A DNA stretch of 64,000 bases from Clostridium thermobutyricum DSM 4928 (GCF_002050515.1 NZ_LTAY01000081.1:1-64000); one strand, 5' to 3'. Shown: positions 17,626 to 27,097, counted from the stretch's first letter. Program-made: numbers and translations. Notes: a model not told the origin generated them from the sequence alone.

Positions 17626-18550
17626 TATTTAAAGAATTTAAAAGGAAAATTGAAAAAGTAGAACCTTTTCCTTTTACTGATTGGACTTTTATAAATCCAT
17701 CACATCTTTCTATAATTTCTCTTGAAAGATACAATCCAATTCCAACTCCGCTTATGTCATAAACTTCTGCTTCTCTATAAAATCTTTTAAAAATATTATT
17801 TATATTTTTTGATTCTATTCCTCTCCCTTCATCTTTTATCATTATCTCAGTAAATATCTCATTTTTTATAACTTTAATTTCTATACTTTTATTATTTTCA
17901 CTATATTTTATTCCATTGTCTAATATATTAAAAATCCCCTCTACAAGCCATTTATTATCACCATAAACCCTTATATTTTCACTACATTCTAAATTTATAT
18001 TTATCTTTTTTGACTTTCTAAAGCTATCTACATCTTTTAAAGCTTTTTCTAATATCTCTTTTAAATTAACCTCTTCTTTTTTTATTTCTATAATTCCATT
18101 TTCAAGTCTTGATGACTTTACAAGTGAATCCATAAGCCAATCTAATTTTTCAATATTATCAATAGCTCGTCTTAAAAATTCATCTCTCTTATCTTTTTCT
18201 AAATCTCTATAAAGAACTGTTTCTGTATAAAGTTTCATATTAGCTAATGGAGTTTTTATTTGATGAGATATATCCCCTATTAGTTTCTGTACATTGTCTC
18301 TTTCTTTTTTTATTTCATCATTTTTCAAATTTACTGAATCTTGTAATAACTTAATTTTACTTTCTAATTTAGATAGAACAGTTTCTTCATTTAAATTAAA
18401 ATCAACATATTCTTCTTCTAGTACTTTATCTAAAACAAATCCCATTCTATCAGTAAATAAACATATTTCTTTTCTTATTTTAATATAAAAAATAATATTA
18501 AAACCTATTAATATAATCCCTATAATAAAGATAATAGATTCTCTACTCAT
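17612..18550 (-). CDS. Sensor histidine kinase of the Bce-type module
   Basis: 312 residues. One clear N-terminal membrane helix (about 4-22) and little or no outside domain. A linker helix leads to the H-box DISHQIKTPLANM, then the N-box NILDNGIKYSENN, the G1 box DEGRGIE and the G2 box GVGIGLYLSREI. Such kinases act with a partner ABC transporter that senses the peptide. The ATG at 18550 overlaps the response-regulator stop by 8 bases, so the two are translationally coupled. It precedes the broken ATPase gene. Confidence 0.85.
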   Translation of the reverse strand: MSRESIIFIIGIILIGFNIIFYIKIRKEICLFTDRMGFVLDKVLEEEYVDFNLNEETVLSKLESKIKLLQDSVNLKNDEIKKERDNVQKLIGDISHQIKTPLANMKLYTETVLYRDLEKDKRDEFLRRAIDNIEKLDWLMDSLVKSSRLENGIIEIKKEEVNLKEILEKALKDVDSFRKSKKININLECSENIRVYGDNKWLVEGIFNILDNGIKYSENNKSIEIKVIKNEIFTEIMIKDEGRGIESKNINNIFKRFYREAEVYDISGVGIGLYLSREIIERCDGFIKVQSVKGKGSTFSIFLLNSLNITKL

Positions 18551-19232
18551 CCTCTTCACCAATCCATACATATCCAACTTTATATACAGTTTTTATATGC
18601 TTAGGATTCTTTTTATCCTTTTCTATTTTTCCTCTTAATCTATTTATATTAACTGTTAATGTATGTTCTTCTACAAATCCTAAATCATCATTCCATAACT
18701 CTTTTAAAAGTTCATCTCTTTTTAAATTTTTCTTTTCAGATTCCATAAATTTCTTCATTATCTTAAATTCAATTTGTGAAAGAGGTATTTCAATATCTTC
18801 TTTATAAAATGAAAGATTTCTTAAATCTAATGAAAATTTTCCACTCCTTAATATTTCATCCTTTTTATCTTCTACTCTTCTTCTCAAAATTGCTTTTATT
18901 CTTTCAACTAAAAGCATTATACTAAAAGGCTTAGTTATATAATCATCTCCACCAATTTTAAATCCTATAACTTGGTCAACTTCTAAATTATTTGCAGTTA
19001 AAAATATTATTGGAACATTACTTTTCTCTCTAATTTTTTTACAAAAATCAAATCCATTTCCATCAGGCAGATTTACATCTAAAATTATTAAATCTATATT
19101 TTCTTTATTTAATATTTCTTCTCCAGCTTTTAAATTAAAACTTTGAAAAACTTTAAAGTTTTCTAATTCTAAATTAAAGCATATCCCATTATTTATTCCT
19201 TTATCATCTTCAATTATTAATATTTTTCTCAT
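18543..19232 (-). CDS. OmpR-family response regulator of the Bce-type module
   Basis: 229 residues. Receiver domain with the acidic pair EDD, phospho-acceptor Asp in LIILDVNLPDG, switch Thr in FLTANN and Lys in ITKPFS. C-terminal winged helix ends with VNINRLRGKIEKD and TVYKVGYVWI. Start at 19232 (third codon of the longest frame) because GGGAG is 8 bases upstream of it. First gene of the module. It probably binds the paired sites near 17.6 kb. Confidence 0.88.
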   Translation of the reverse strand: MRKILIIEDDKGINNGICFNLELENFKVFQSFNLKAGEEILNKENIDLIILDVNLPDGNGFDFCKKIREKSNVPIIFLTANNLEVDQVIGFKIGGDDYITKPFSIMLLVERIKAILRRRVEDKKDEILRSGKFSLDLRNLSFYKEDIEIPLSQIEFKIMKKFMESEKKNLKRDELLKELWNDDLGFVEEHTLTVNINRLRGKIEKDKKNPKHIKTVYKVGYVWIGEEDE

Positions 19233-19304
19233 ACCCATTTCTCCCTTTATTAAACCTTAATTTCTCTATTCGCCATAATTATAATTTTCCCTTTTTCAAC
19301 AAAT

Positions 19305-19340
19305 AAAAAAGACTTTTTCTTTTTCTGAAAAAGTCTTTTT
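19305..19340 (-). terminator. Terminator after the SPFH/NfeD operon
   Basis: AAAAAGACTTTTTC / GAAAAAGTCTTTTT hairpin with T run on the minus strand. Confidence 0.85.
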
Positions 19341-19362
19341 ATTATTTTAAATTTTATCCTAT

Positions 19363-20319
19363 TTATTTTTTACAATCAGCTTTATTTTCTTTTAAAAGGT
19401 CTGCAATTGCAGCTATACTTCCTAATGATGAAACAGTTTCTGTTGGTAAAATAAGCTTATTAGCTGGTCCATTAGCCATTTCTTTTAAAGCTTCAACTTG
19501 TTTTAATGCAATTACTCTTTCATCTGTTCCAGATTCTATAATAGCTTGGTTTACTTTTCTTATAGCTTCTGATTCTGCTTCTGCTATTGCTTCAATTGCT
19601 TTTGCTTTACCTTCTGCTTCTAAAAGTTGTGATTCTCTTAAACCTTCTGCTCTTCTAATTTGAGCTTCTTTTTGAGCTTCAGCTTCTAAGATTCTAGCTC
19701 TCTTTTCCCCTTCTGCTTTTTCAATTTGAGATTGTCTTTGTCCTTCAGCTTGAAGAATCATAGCTCTCTTATCTCTTTCTGCTTTCATTTGTTTTTCCAT
19801 TGATTGTTGAATTTCTGCTGGTGGAATTATATTTTTAATTTCTACAGAAAGTATTTTTATTCCGTATGCATCTGTTATTTCATCTATTATTGTTAAAAGA
19901 TCTTGATTTATTTTATCTCTTCCTGAAAGAACTTCATCTAAAGTCATATTACCAATTAAATTTCTTATATTTGTTGTAGCTGAATATACTATACCTGCTT
20001 TAAAATCTTCTATATTATATACTGCATCTTTTGCATTTAATAATTTATAGAATATAACATTATCTACTGAAATCTTAACATTATCTTTTGTAATAACAGT
20101 TTGTGGTTGTACATCTAAAATTTGTTGTTTTGTAGAAACTTTTTTTCTAACAAAATCTGCAAAAGGTATTGTAAAATGCCATCCTGGTTCTAAAACTCTA
20201 TGAAATTGTCCAAATCTTTCTACTACATAAAGATAACCTGTATTTACTATTTTTATTGATGATAATATTGCTACTAAAATAATAAGAGCAATAACTATTG
20301 GTACTATCAATCCTAACAT
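19363..20319 (-). CDS. SPFH/Band 7 membrane protein (QmcA/stomatin-like)
   Basis: 318 residues. An N-terminal membrane helix (about 3-22) is followed by the Band 7 domain (GYLYVVERFGQFHRVLEPG, then PFADFVRKKVSTK) and a long coiled-coil rich in Ala, Glu, Arg and Gln (about 170-250, EAEAQKEAQIRRAEGLRES). Members assemble into large membrane cages and organise membrane domains or protease complexes. It lies 22 bases downstream of an NfeD gene, the usual partner. Confidence 0.88.
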   Translation of the reverse strand: MLGLIVPIVIALIILVAILSSIKIVNTGYLYVVERFGQFHRVLEPGWHFTIPFADFVRKKVSTKQQILDVQPQTVITKDNVKISVDNVIFYKLLNAKDAVYNIEDFKAGIVYSATTNIRNLIGNMTLDEVLSGRDKINQDLLTIIDEITDAYGIKILSVEIKNIIPPAEIQQSMEKQMKAERDKRAMILQAEGQRQSQIEKAEGEKRARILEAEAQKEAQIRRAEGLRESQLLEAEGKAKAIEAIAEAESEAIRKVNQAIIESGTDERVIALKQVEALKEMANGPANKLILPTETVSSLGSIAAIADLLKENKADCKK

Positions 20320-20341
20320 TAATATTCACTCCCCTAAAATA

Positions 20342-20761
20342 TTATTTTTTCTTAATTTCTAATTTACTTCCTTTTATACCTGTTACTATAAATTCTTCAC
20401 CTTTGTTTATCTTTTCCCCAGTATTTATTCCTATCCAATAAATACCAGAAATTTTTATACGCCCTTCTGAATTTTTATTTATTTCTTCTTTTGCAAAGTA
20501 TGTTTTGCCTATATAGTTTTCTTCCATGGTTTTAAAAGGTATTGTACTTTCTTTTATTTTTCTTTTTACAATTGGATAACAGATTATTGCTAATACTGCA
20601 CTGACTATAAAGAATACTAACACTTGTACCCCTAAGCTCATTCCAAGTAAATTACAAATTAATGCTGCTAAAGCTCCTGCTGCAAACCAACAGAATAAAA
20701 ATGCGCTTGTAAAGATGTCTATTGCAAGTGCGATTACTCCAATAATTATCCAAATTATCAT
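20342..20761 (-). CDS. NfeD-like membrane protein
   Basis: 139 residues. Three N-terminal hydrophobic helices (about 1-65) are followed by a small beta-barrel (OB-fold) from about residue 80 (NYIGKTYFAKEEI, then GEEFIVTGIKG). This is the short NfeD form without the ClpP-like protease domain. Start behind AAAGGAG. It is first gene of the operon with the SPFH protein, the known functional partner. Confidence 0.85.
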   Translation of the reverse strand: MIIWIIIGVIALAIDIFTSAFLFCWFAAGALAALICNLLGMSLGVQVLVFFIVSAVLAIICYPIVKRKIKESTIPFKTMEENYIGKTYFAKEEINKNSEGRIKISGIYWIGINTGEKINKGEEFIVTGIKGSKLEIKKK

Positions 20762-20993
20762 CTTTTAACTCTCCTTTCTCTTTATATTTTTCTTAATTTC
20801 ATTATATTCCTTTATTTGTTATTTATCAATTTATTAAAAACCCCCTTAAATAATATTAGATACCATTTAAAATAATTCCCCTTACCAAATCTTCTCTTTT
20901 CATTGATTTTCTAATATTTTCATTTTATTATTGTTATATATAATGGGAATACTAAATAAAAAGTATATCTTGATTTAGGAGATGATTTTAAAA

Positions 20994-22898
20994 ATGGATT
21001 TTATAAAAGTTAGTTCAGCATGCCCTAAAACTAGAGTTTGCGACATAGATTATAATCTTACTAATATATTAAGCTGTATTAACGATGCTGTTAATAATAA
21101 TTCTAAATTTATAGTTTTTCCTGAGCTTTGTATTACATCTTATACTTGTGCTGACCTTTTTCTTCAAAGCACACTTATAAATAAAGCTTATTCTGGAATA
21201 GAAAATTTATTAGAAAAAACTAAGGATTTAGATATTTTAATTGCAGTTGGAGCACCTCTTTTAGAAGGTAATGCCTTATATAATTGTGCTTACGTTTTAT
21301 TTAAGGGAAAAGTTTTAGGTATTATGCCAAAATCATATTTACCTAATTACAGTGAATTCTATGAAAAACGTTGGTTTACTGAAGGATTAAACATTATTGA
21401 TAAAATAATAGATTTACCTTTCCAAGAAAATGTTCCTTTCGGAACAAATCTTATTTTTTCATCTGGAAATGCTAAATTTTCTTTTGAAATATGTGAAGAT
21501 CTTTGGGTGACTATTCCTCCAAGTTCATATCTTTCTCTTATGGGAGCTAATATAATAGGAAATTTATCTGCATCTAATGAATTAGTATCTAAAAGTAATT
21601 ACAGAAAAAATTTAATTTCTAATCAAAGTGCTAGATGTATGTCCTCTTATATTTATTCTTCTGCTGGAGTACATGAATCTACAACTGATGTTCTTTTTAG
21701 TGGGCATTTACTTATTTCAGAAAATGGTTCTATTTTAAAAGAGAATAAAAGATTTAATCGTGAAAATGAAGTTATTTATTCTATTATAGATCTTTTTAGA
21801 TTAAATTCTGAAAGAATGAAAAATCTTAGCTTTAGAGATGCTATAAAATCTCTTAAAGTAAAACCTAATATAATTAAATTTAAGTTTGATAATACAGAAA
21901 TTAAAAACTTTGATAGATATATAGATAAACATCCTTTTGTTCCTTCAAACATTCGTGAGAGAAATGAAAGATGTATGGAAATATTTAATATACAAGCATC
22001 AAGTTTAGCAAAAAGATTAGAACATACTGGACTTAATAAAGCAGTAGTTGGAATTTCTGGTGGACTTGATTCAACCTTAGCTCTTCTTGTTATATGTAAA
22101 ACATTTAAACTTTTAGGATATCCTATGAAAAATATAATTACTATAACAATGCCAGGTTTTGGAACAACAGATAGAACTTATACTAATGCACTTACTCTTT
22201 GTAAAGAACTTGGTTGTGATTTAAGAGAAATAAATATAGTTGAAGCTGCATTACTACATTTTAAAGATATTGGTCATGATAAAGATATTCATGATGTTAC
22301 TTATGAAAATGTTCAAGCAAGGGAAAGAACTCAAATTCTTATGGATTTAGCTAATAAAGAAGGTGGACTTTTAATTGGAACTGGAGACCTTTCAGAACTT
22401 GCTCTTGGATGGTGTACATATAATGGAGATCATATGTCTATGTATTCTGTTAACCCATCAATCCCCAAAACTCTTGTTAGATATCTTGTTAGATATGTAG
22501 CTGAAAATGAATCTACAGAAAAAGTATCTGAAACTTTACTAGATATTTTAGATACACCAGTAAGTCCAGAGCTATTGCCTTCTGATTCAAAAGGTAATAT
22601 AGTTCAAAAAACAGAAGATATAGTTGGTCCTTATGAACTTCATGATTTCTTCTTATATCACTTTATGAAAAATGGTTCTTCAAAAGAAAGAATACTTTTC
22701 CTAGCTAAAGAAGCTTTTAAAGATGACTATGACCAAGAGACTATTTTAAAATGGTTAGATAAATTTATTTGGAGATTCTTCTCTCAACAATTTAAAAGAA
22801 GTGCTCTTCCTGATGGACCTAAAGTTGGTTCAATCTCTCTTAGTCCTAGAGGAGATTTAAAAATGCCATCAGATGCATCACCAAATTCTTTTTTATAA
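20994..22898 (+). CDS. nadE: Glutamine-dependent NAD+ synthetase
   Basis: 634 residues, two domains. The N-terminal nitrilase-type glutaminase has FPELCITSYTC (Glu), a Lys near PKSYLPNY and the nucleophile Cys in FEICEDLWV. The C-terminal ATP-pyrophosphatase domain has the P-loop SGGLDSTLAL and GDLSELALGW. It makes NAD from nicotinate-adenine dinucleotide, ATP and glutamine. The ATG at 20994 is likely; an in-frame ATG at 20982 abuts the AGGAG site, so the spacing is unusual either way. Single gene unit. Confidence 0.92.
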   Translation: MDFIKVSSACPKTRVCDIDYNLTNILSCINDAVNNNSKFIVFPELCITSYTCADLFLQSTLINKAYSGIENLLEKTKDLDILIAVGAPLLEGNALYNCAYVLFKGKVLGIMPKSYLPNYSEFYEKRWFTEGLNIIDKIIDLPFQENVPFGTNLIFSSGNAKFSFEICEDLWVTIPPSSYLSLMGANIIGNLSASNELVSKSNYRKNLISNQSARCMSSYIYSSAGVHESTTDVLFSGHLLISENGSILKENKRFNRENEVIYSIIDLFRLNSERMKNLSFRDAIKSLKVKPNIIKFKFDNTEIKNFDRYIDKHPFVPSNIRERNERCMEIFNIQASSLAKRLEHTGLNKAVVGISGGLDSTLALLVICKTFKLLGYPMKNIITITMPGFGTTDRTYTNALTLCKELGCDLREINIVEAALLHFKDIGHDKDIHDVTYENVQARERTQILMDLANKEGGLLIGTGDLSELALGWCTYNGDHMSMYSVNPSIPKTLVRYLVRYVAENESTEKVSETLLDILDTPVSPELLPSDSKGNIVQKTEDIVGPYELHDFFLYHFMKNGSSKERILFLAKEAFKDDYDQETILKWLDKFIWRFFSQQFKRSALPDGPKVGSISLSPRGDLKMPSDASPNSFL

Positions 22899-22930
22899 AT
22901 AAAAATAAATAATTTATTTAATTAAAATAA

Positions 22931-22969
22931 AAAAAGCTATTTCAATTTATATATATGAAATAGCTTTTT
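22931..22969. terminator. Bidirectional terminator between nadE and the nucleoside kinase
   Basis: AAAAAGCTATTTCA / TGAAATAGCTTTTT hairpin between converging genes. Confidence 0.9.
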
Positions 22970-22972
22970 AAT

Positions 22973-23620
22973 TTATCTTACTTCATTTAATTTTTCTTCT
23001 ACTAATCTTATAAGTTCTTTTTTATCTTCTTTATTATTAACTACATCCATTTTATCCATATCAATTATTAAAACTTCTGATGCATTATAACAATTCATAA
23101 CCCAATCATCATAATCTTTCCATAAAAACTCATAGTATTCTTTTAAATCTTCATTTAATTCAAATTCTCTTCCTCTAAGTTTTATTCTATTTAAAACTGT
23201 TTGGAAAGATCCTTTTAAATATATCATTATATCTGGTGCCTTTTTAGGAAGTTCTTTTAATTCTTCCATCATATTATTTAATAGGTCTTCATAAATTTTC
23301 ATTTCCAATTCAGATATTCTGTTAAGCTCCATATTTTTCTTTGCAAAATACCAATCTTCATATATAGATCTATCTAAAACATTATTATTTTCAACTAAGG
23401 CTTCTTTTATACTTTTAAATCTAGTATTTAAAAAATATAATTGTAATAAAAATGGGTATCTATTTTTTTGTATCTCTTCTTCTGTTTCAGAATAAAACAA
23501 AGGTAATATAGGATTATCATCTACACTTTCATAGAATACATCTGAATTAAAATGTTCTCCTAAAATCTTTGCTACTGAACTTTTTCCAAGACCAATCATA
23601 CCGCCAACAACGATCACCAT
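22973..23620 (-). CDS. Deoxynucleoside kinase (dGK/dCK family)
   Basis: 215 residues. P-loop GGMIGLGKSS at the N-terminus, DRSIYEDW (the DRS motif with the catalytic base region) and a lid with Arg residues (NRIKLRGREFE). It phosphorylates deoxynucleosides for salvage; dGuo, dAdo or dCyd cannot be separated here. The start is either ATG 23620 or GTG 23617, since the GAGG site is very close to the ATG. Confidence 0.85.
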   Translation of the reverse strand: MVIVVGGMIGLGKSSVAKILGEHFNSDVFYESVDDNPILPLFYSETEEEIQKNRYPFLLQLYFLNTRFKSIKEALVENNNVLDRSIYEDWYFAKKNMELNRISELEMKIYEDLLNNMMEELKELPKKAPDIMIYLKGSFQTVLNRIKLRGREFELNEDLKEYYEFLWKDYDDWVMNCYNASEVLIIDMDKMDVVNNKEDKKELIRLVEEKLNEVR

Positions 23621-23902
23621 ACCTCACCTGTCCTTTTCATACAAAATTGTCTTCTATAAGAATACAAATTTTAATCTTTTTCGTCAACTAATATAATTTA
23701 TTTTTATTTGTAATAAAATTTAAATCTTCTTCTTAACTATGTATTTTTAAGGCTTTTAATGTTTTGGAAAATTTTATTTTCATTTGCTTCCTTTACAATC
23801 TACACTTATATAAGATATACTTAATAAGTTGAGAAAAAAAAGATTAATAATTTTGATATTAATAATTTTATATAAAATACATATAAACGAAGGGAAATTT
23901 AC

Positions 23903-25483
23903 ATGGAAAATTTAAAATTTGAAAATTTAGGCCTTAAACAATCATTATTGCAAGCTATTAATGATTTAGGATATGAAGAGCCATCACAAATCCAAGCTAA
24001 ATCAATACCATTAGCTTCTGAAGGTTTTGATCTTATAGGTCAAGCGCAAACTGGTACTGGTAAAACAGCAGCATTTGGATTATCTATATTAAACAACTTA
24101 GAAAAAACTAATGGAATCGCATCTATAATTCTTACACCAACAAGAGAACTTGCTATACAAGTTTTTGAAGAACTAAAAAAACTTTCTAAATATGAAAAAG
24201 TTAATGTTCTTCCTGTATATGGTGGAGATTCAATCCAAAAACAAATAAGAGCTCTTAAGAGCCATGTTGATATAGTAGTAGGAACACCTGGTAGAGTTCT
24301 TGATCTTATAAAAAGACGTGTACTTCATCTTGATAAAGTACAATTTTTAGTATTAGATGAAGCTGATGAAATGTTAAATATGGGATTCATTGATGATATT
24401 GAAAGTGTTATAAAGGAACTTCCTGAGGAAAGACAAACACTTCTTTTCTCTGCTACAATGCCACCACAAATAAAGAAGCTTGCTAATAAATACATGAAAA
24501 AAGATTCAAAACATGTTGAAATAAAGAAAGTTGCTATGACAGTTTCAAAAATAAAGCAAGTTGCTTTCTTTGTAAATCATAAAAATAAATTTGAAGCACT
24601 TTGTAGAGTTTTAGATTTTGATTCACCAGAAATAGCAATCATATTCTGTAAAACTAAAAGAGGTGTTGATGAATTAGTTCAAAACATGCAAGAAAAAAAT
24701 TATGTTGTTGAAGGTATGCATGGAGATATGTCACAAATGCATAGAACTAAAACATTAAAGAGATTTAAAGAAGGTGCATTAAACTTCTTAGTTGCAACTG
24801 ATGTTGCTGCTAGAGGAATTGATGTAGATGGTGTTACACACGTTATAAACTATGACCTTACTCAAGATGTTGAATCATATGTTCATAGAATTGGTAGAAC
24901 AGGTAGAGCTAACAGAGAAGGAACTGCTTACTCATTTGTTACTCCAAGAGAAAATTCAATGCTTAGAGATATAAAAAGAGTTACTAAAGCTGAAATAATA
25001 AAAGGTGAATTACCAACTGTTAAAGAAATCCTTAATAAAAAGCTTGATAATAAGTTCTTCCAAATCCAAGAAACATTAAACAAAAAGGATTATAAAAAAT
25101 ACTTACCACTTGCTATAAATATTTTAGATAATTTTGAACCAGTTGAAGCAATTTCTGCTTTATTAAAAATGGAATTTGATAAAGAAATGTCATTTGAATA
25201 TACTAATGATTCATTAAAATCAGCTTCTGCTGAAGATGGTGATGTAAGATTATTCTTCTCAATAGGTAAGAGAGATAACCTTACTAAAAAGCTACTAATA
25301 AACTTTATAGCTGATAGAGCTAGAGTTAAAGGATCTAAAGTTAATAAAATAGATATACTTGAAAACTTCTCATTTGTATCTGTTGAAAAAGACATTCATA
25401 AAAAAGTTATTGATAAATGTTCTGGTATCAAATTAAATGGTAGAAGAGTTAATATAGAAGTAGCTACAAAAAAAAGAAAATAA
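23903..25483 (+). CDS. DEAD-box ATP-dependent RNA helicase (DeaD/CshA/DbpA type)
   Basis: 526 residues. Q-motif (FENLGLKQSLLQAI), motif I AQTGTGKTA, Ia PTRELA, Ib GTPGR, II DEAD, III SAT, IV to VI ending HRIGRTGR. A C-terminal DbpA-like RNA-binding domain occupies the last 75 or so residues (VRLFFSIGKRDNLTKKL, then VNIEVATKKRK). It likely unwinds rRNA or mRNA structures during ribosome assembly or in the cold. An AT-rich leader of about 280 bases precedes it. GAAGGG is the ribosome site. Confidence 0.92.
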   Translation: MENLKFENLGLKQSLLQAINDLGYEEPSQIQAKSIPLASEGFDLIGQAQTGTGKTAAFGLSILNNLEKTNGIASIILTPTRELAIQVFEELKKLSKYEKVNVLPVYGGDSIQKQIRALKSHVDIVVGTPGRVLDLIKRRVLHLDKVQFLVLDEADEMLNMGFIDDIESVIKELPEERQTLLFSATMPPQIKKLANKYMKKDSKHVEIKKVAMTVSKIKQVAFFVNHKNKFEALCRVLDFDSPEIAIIFCKTKRGVDELVQNMQEKNYVVEGMHGDMSQMHRTKTLKRFKEGALNFLVATDVAARGIDVDGVTHVINYDLTQDVESYVHRIGRTGRANREGTAYSFVTPRENSMLRDIKRVTKAEIIKGELPTVKEILNKKLDNKFFQIQETLNKKDYKKYLPLAINILDNFEPVEAISALLKMEFDKEMSFEYTNDSLKSASAEDGDVRLFFSIGKRDNLTKKLLINFIADRARVKGSKVNKIDILENFSFVSVEKDIHKKVIDKCSGIKLNGRRVNIEVATKKRK

Positions 25484-25490
25484 TTTTTAA

Positions 25491-25520
25491 AAAGAGTTGT
25501 TATTTTTAGCAGCTCTTTTT
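25491..25520 (+). terminator. Terminator after the DEAD-box helicase
   Basis: AAAGAGTTGTT / AGCAGCTCTTT stem with G-U pairs, then a T run. Confidence 0.8.
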
Positions 25521-25534
25521 GTTTTGCATAAATT

Positions 25535-25572
25535 AAAAGGAGTATTACTAATTCAAGTAAATACTCCTTTTA
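25535..25572 (-). terminator. Terminator after the 42-residue protein
   Basis: AAAAGGAGTATT / AATACTCCTTTT hairpin with a T-rich run on the minus strand. Confidence 0.8.
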
Positions 25573-25601
25573 ATACTTCTCTTCTTTCATTATTATATCC
25601 T

Positions 25602-25730
25602 TTATGCTTCTGGGTTTAATTTATCTAGTAGTGCTTTTAATTGTTGAAAATTTAAATCTGAAAGTTCAGCTCTTTTTTTATTAGATACTTTAACTATCTT
25701 ATTTATTATTATTTCTCTGTGATCTGTCAT
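25602..25730 (-). CDS. 42-residue hypothetical protein
   Basis: ATG at 25730, 5-6 bases after GAGAGG, stop at 25602. The protein begins MTDHREIIINKIVKVSNKKR and ends LKALLDKLNPEA. It is soluble, charged and probably helical. Its own ribosome site and terminator support it as a gene. No family recognised. Confidence 0.55.
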   Translation of the reverse strand: MTDHREIIINKIVKVSNKKRAELSDLNFQQLKALLDKLNPEA

Positions 25731-25793
25731 TTTTTTCCTCTCCTTTGTACATTGTAGCTTTTATTATACTCTCTATTATACACTTGTCAATAA

Positions 25794-25825
25794 AAAAAGT
25801 GCCAGAAATTTCTGACACATTTTTT
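25794..25825 (-). terminator. Terminator after trxB
   Basis: GTGTCAGAAATTTCTGGCAC hairpin with a T run on the minus strand; it overlaps the trxB stop codon. Confidence 0.85.
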
Positions 25826-26687
25826 AGAAGCCTTTTTCAGCTAAATAATTTACTGCACTTAAAGCAGCTATATTTCCTTCACCAGCAGATTTAATATATT
25901 GATATGGTTTCCCTACACAATCTCCTGCAGCAAAGCATCCTTTTATATTTGTTCTCATTAATCTATCTACTTTTATATGACCATCTTCTATTTCTAATCC
26001 AGGTACAAGTTGAGTTGGTGGAACTGCATTTTTTAATAAAAATACTCCATCAGCTTTTAATTCATTTCCTGATTTTAGTACTACCTTTTCAACTTTTGTT
26101 TCACCACAAATTTCCTTTGGTTTATCTTCTATAAGGTTTATACTATCATTTAATTTAAACTCTCCTCTATACATAGGAATATAGTTTACATTATTCGCAA
26201 GCTCACTTACATAGTTTGCCTCCTCTTCACCTTCTTTAGAATATGAAACTATAGTAACTTCTTTTCCTCTATAAAGAGGAGCATCACAAGTAGCACAATA
26301 TCCTACACCTTTACCTAAGAATTTTTCTTCTCCTTCTAAAGGTTTAGTATATTCTATACCTGTTGCTAATATAACTGTTCTAGCTTCATACATTTTTTGA
26401 TTAACCATTAAAGTAAAATAATCTCCCATTGAATAAACATTGTTTATTCTCTCTTCAACTATTTCTATATCCATTTCTTTCATATGATTTTGGAAATTTT
26501 TAAGTAAATCTTCTCCTTTTATTGCACTAAAACCTAAGTAATTATTTATATGTGGTGCTAAAGCTAATTTATTGCTTATTTGTTTGCTTCCAAATATAAT
26601 GAAGGATTTATTTCTTATCTTTGCATTTAAAGCAGCAGATATTCCAGCAGGACCACTTCCTATAATTGCAATATCATATCTTTCCAT
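25824..26687 (-). CDS. trxB: Thioredoxin reductase-like flavoprotein lacking NADPH-binding motifs
   Basis: 287 residues, shorter than NADPH-type TrxB (about 310). The FAD site GSGPAGISA is intact, and the redox pair is Cys131 and Cys134 (CATC). The second nucleotide domain has lost GGGxSA: the place reads VTIVSYSKEGEEEANYV. The HRRxxxR motif is replaced by PMYRGEFK. These losses define the ferredoxin-dependent flavin thioredoxin reductases (FFTR) and related non-NADPH types described in clostridia. So I expect ferredoxin, not NADPH, to be the electron donor. It follows trxA by 18 bases. Confidence 0.85.
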   Translation of the reverse strand: MERYDIAIIGSGPAGISAALNAKIRNKSFIIFGSKQISNKLALAPHINNYLGFSAIKGEDLLKNFQNHMKEMDIEIVEERINNVYSMGDYFTLMVNQKMYEARTVILATGIEYTKPLEGEEKFLGKGVGYCATCDAPLYRGKEVTIVSYSKEGEEEANYVSELANNVNYIPMYRGEFKLNDSINLIEDKPKEICGETKVEKVVLKSGNELKADGVFLLKNAVPPTQLVPGLEIEDGHIKVDRLMRTNIKGCFAAGDCVGKPYQYIKSAGEGNIAALSAVNYLAEKGF

Positions 26688-26705
26688 TTATATCATATCC
26701 TTTAA

Positions 26706-27020
26706 TTATCTATTGCTATCAATCATTGAAATAATTTGATCTTTTGGTAAAAATCCTACTAATGTTTGCATATCTTGCCCATCTTTAAATACTTTCATTG
26801 TTGGTATGCTTTGGATTCCATATTTAGTTGATACTTCTGGACTTTCATCAACATCAACTTTAACTATTTTAACATCTTTTAATTCTCCATCTAATTCTTC
26901 TAAAATTGGAGCTAACATTTTACAAGGCCCACACCATGTAGCAAAGAAATCTACTAAAACTATTCCTTTTTCTTCTAAAACTTCTTTATTAAAATTTGTA
27001 TCATTTATATGCATTGTCAT
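26706..27020 (-). CDS. trxA: Thioredoxin
   Basis: 104 residues with the classical active site WCGPCK (Cys30, Cys33), the cis-Pro motif (SIPTMKVF) and VDFFATW. Cytosolic disulfide reductant for ribonucleotide reductase, peroxidases and others. AGGAGG lies 6-8 bases before the ATG. It is first gene of a trxA-trxB operon with a good promoter and a palindromic operator in the 5' leader. Confidence 0.95.
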   Translation of the reverse strand: MTMHINDTNFNKEVLEEKGIVLVDFFATWCGPCKMLAPILEELDGELKDVKIVKVDVDESPEVSTKYGIQSIPTMKVFKDGQDMQTLVGFLPKDQIISMIDSNR

Positions 27021-27037
27021 ATTAATCTCCTCCTACC

Positions 27038-27097
27038 ATACCCCTTAGGGGTATAACTTTTTTTATTAATTTTAATCCTTTTTATATTTTTAGTCAA
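27038..27097 (-). promoter_or_regulatory. trxAB promoter with CsoR/CstR-like palindromic operator
   Basis: -35 TTGACT (27097-27092) and -10 TAAAAT (27074-27069) with a 17-base spacer. Just downstream is a perfect 8-1-8 palindrome ATACCCCTTAGGGGTAT (27038-27054), followed on the minus strand by GGTA. The TACCC..GGGTATGGTA form matches operators of the CsoR/CstR (DUF156) repressor family. It ends a few bases before the ribosome site, so binding would block transcription. Confidence 0.6.

Noticed and set aside
20762-20993. Riboswitch upstream of nadE
   Set aside because: Only AT-rich sequence; no conserved aptamer core or strong stem found.
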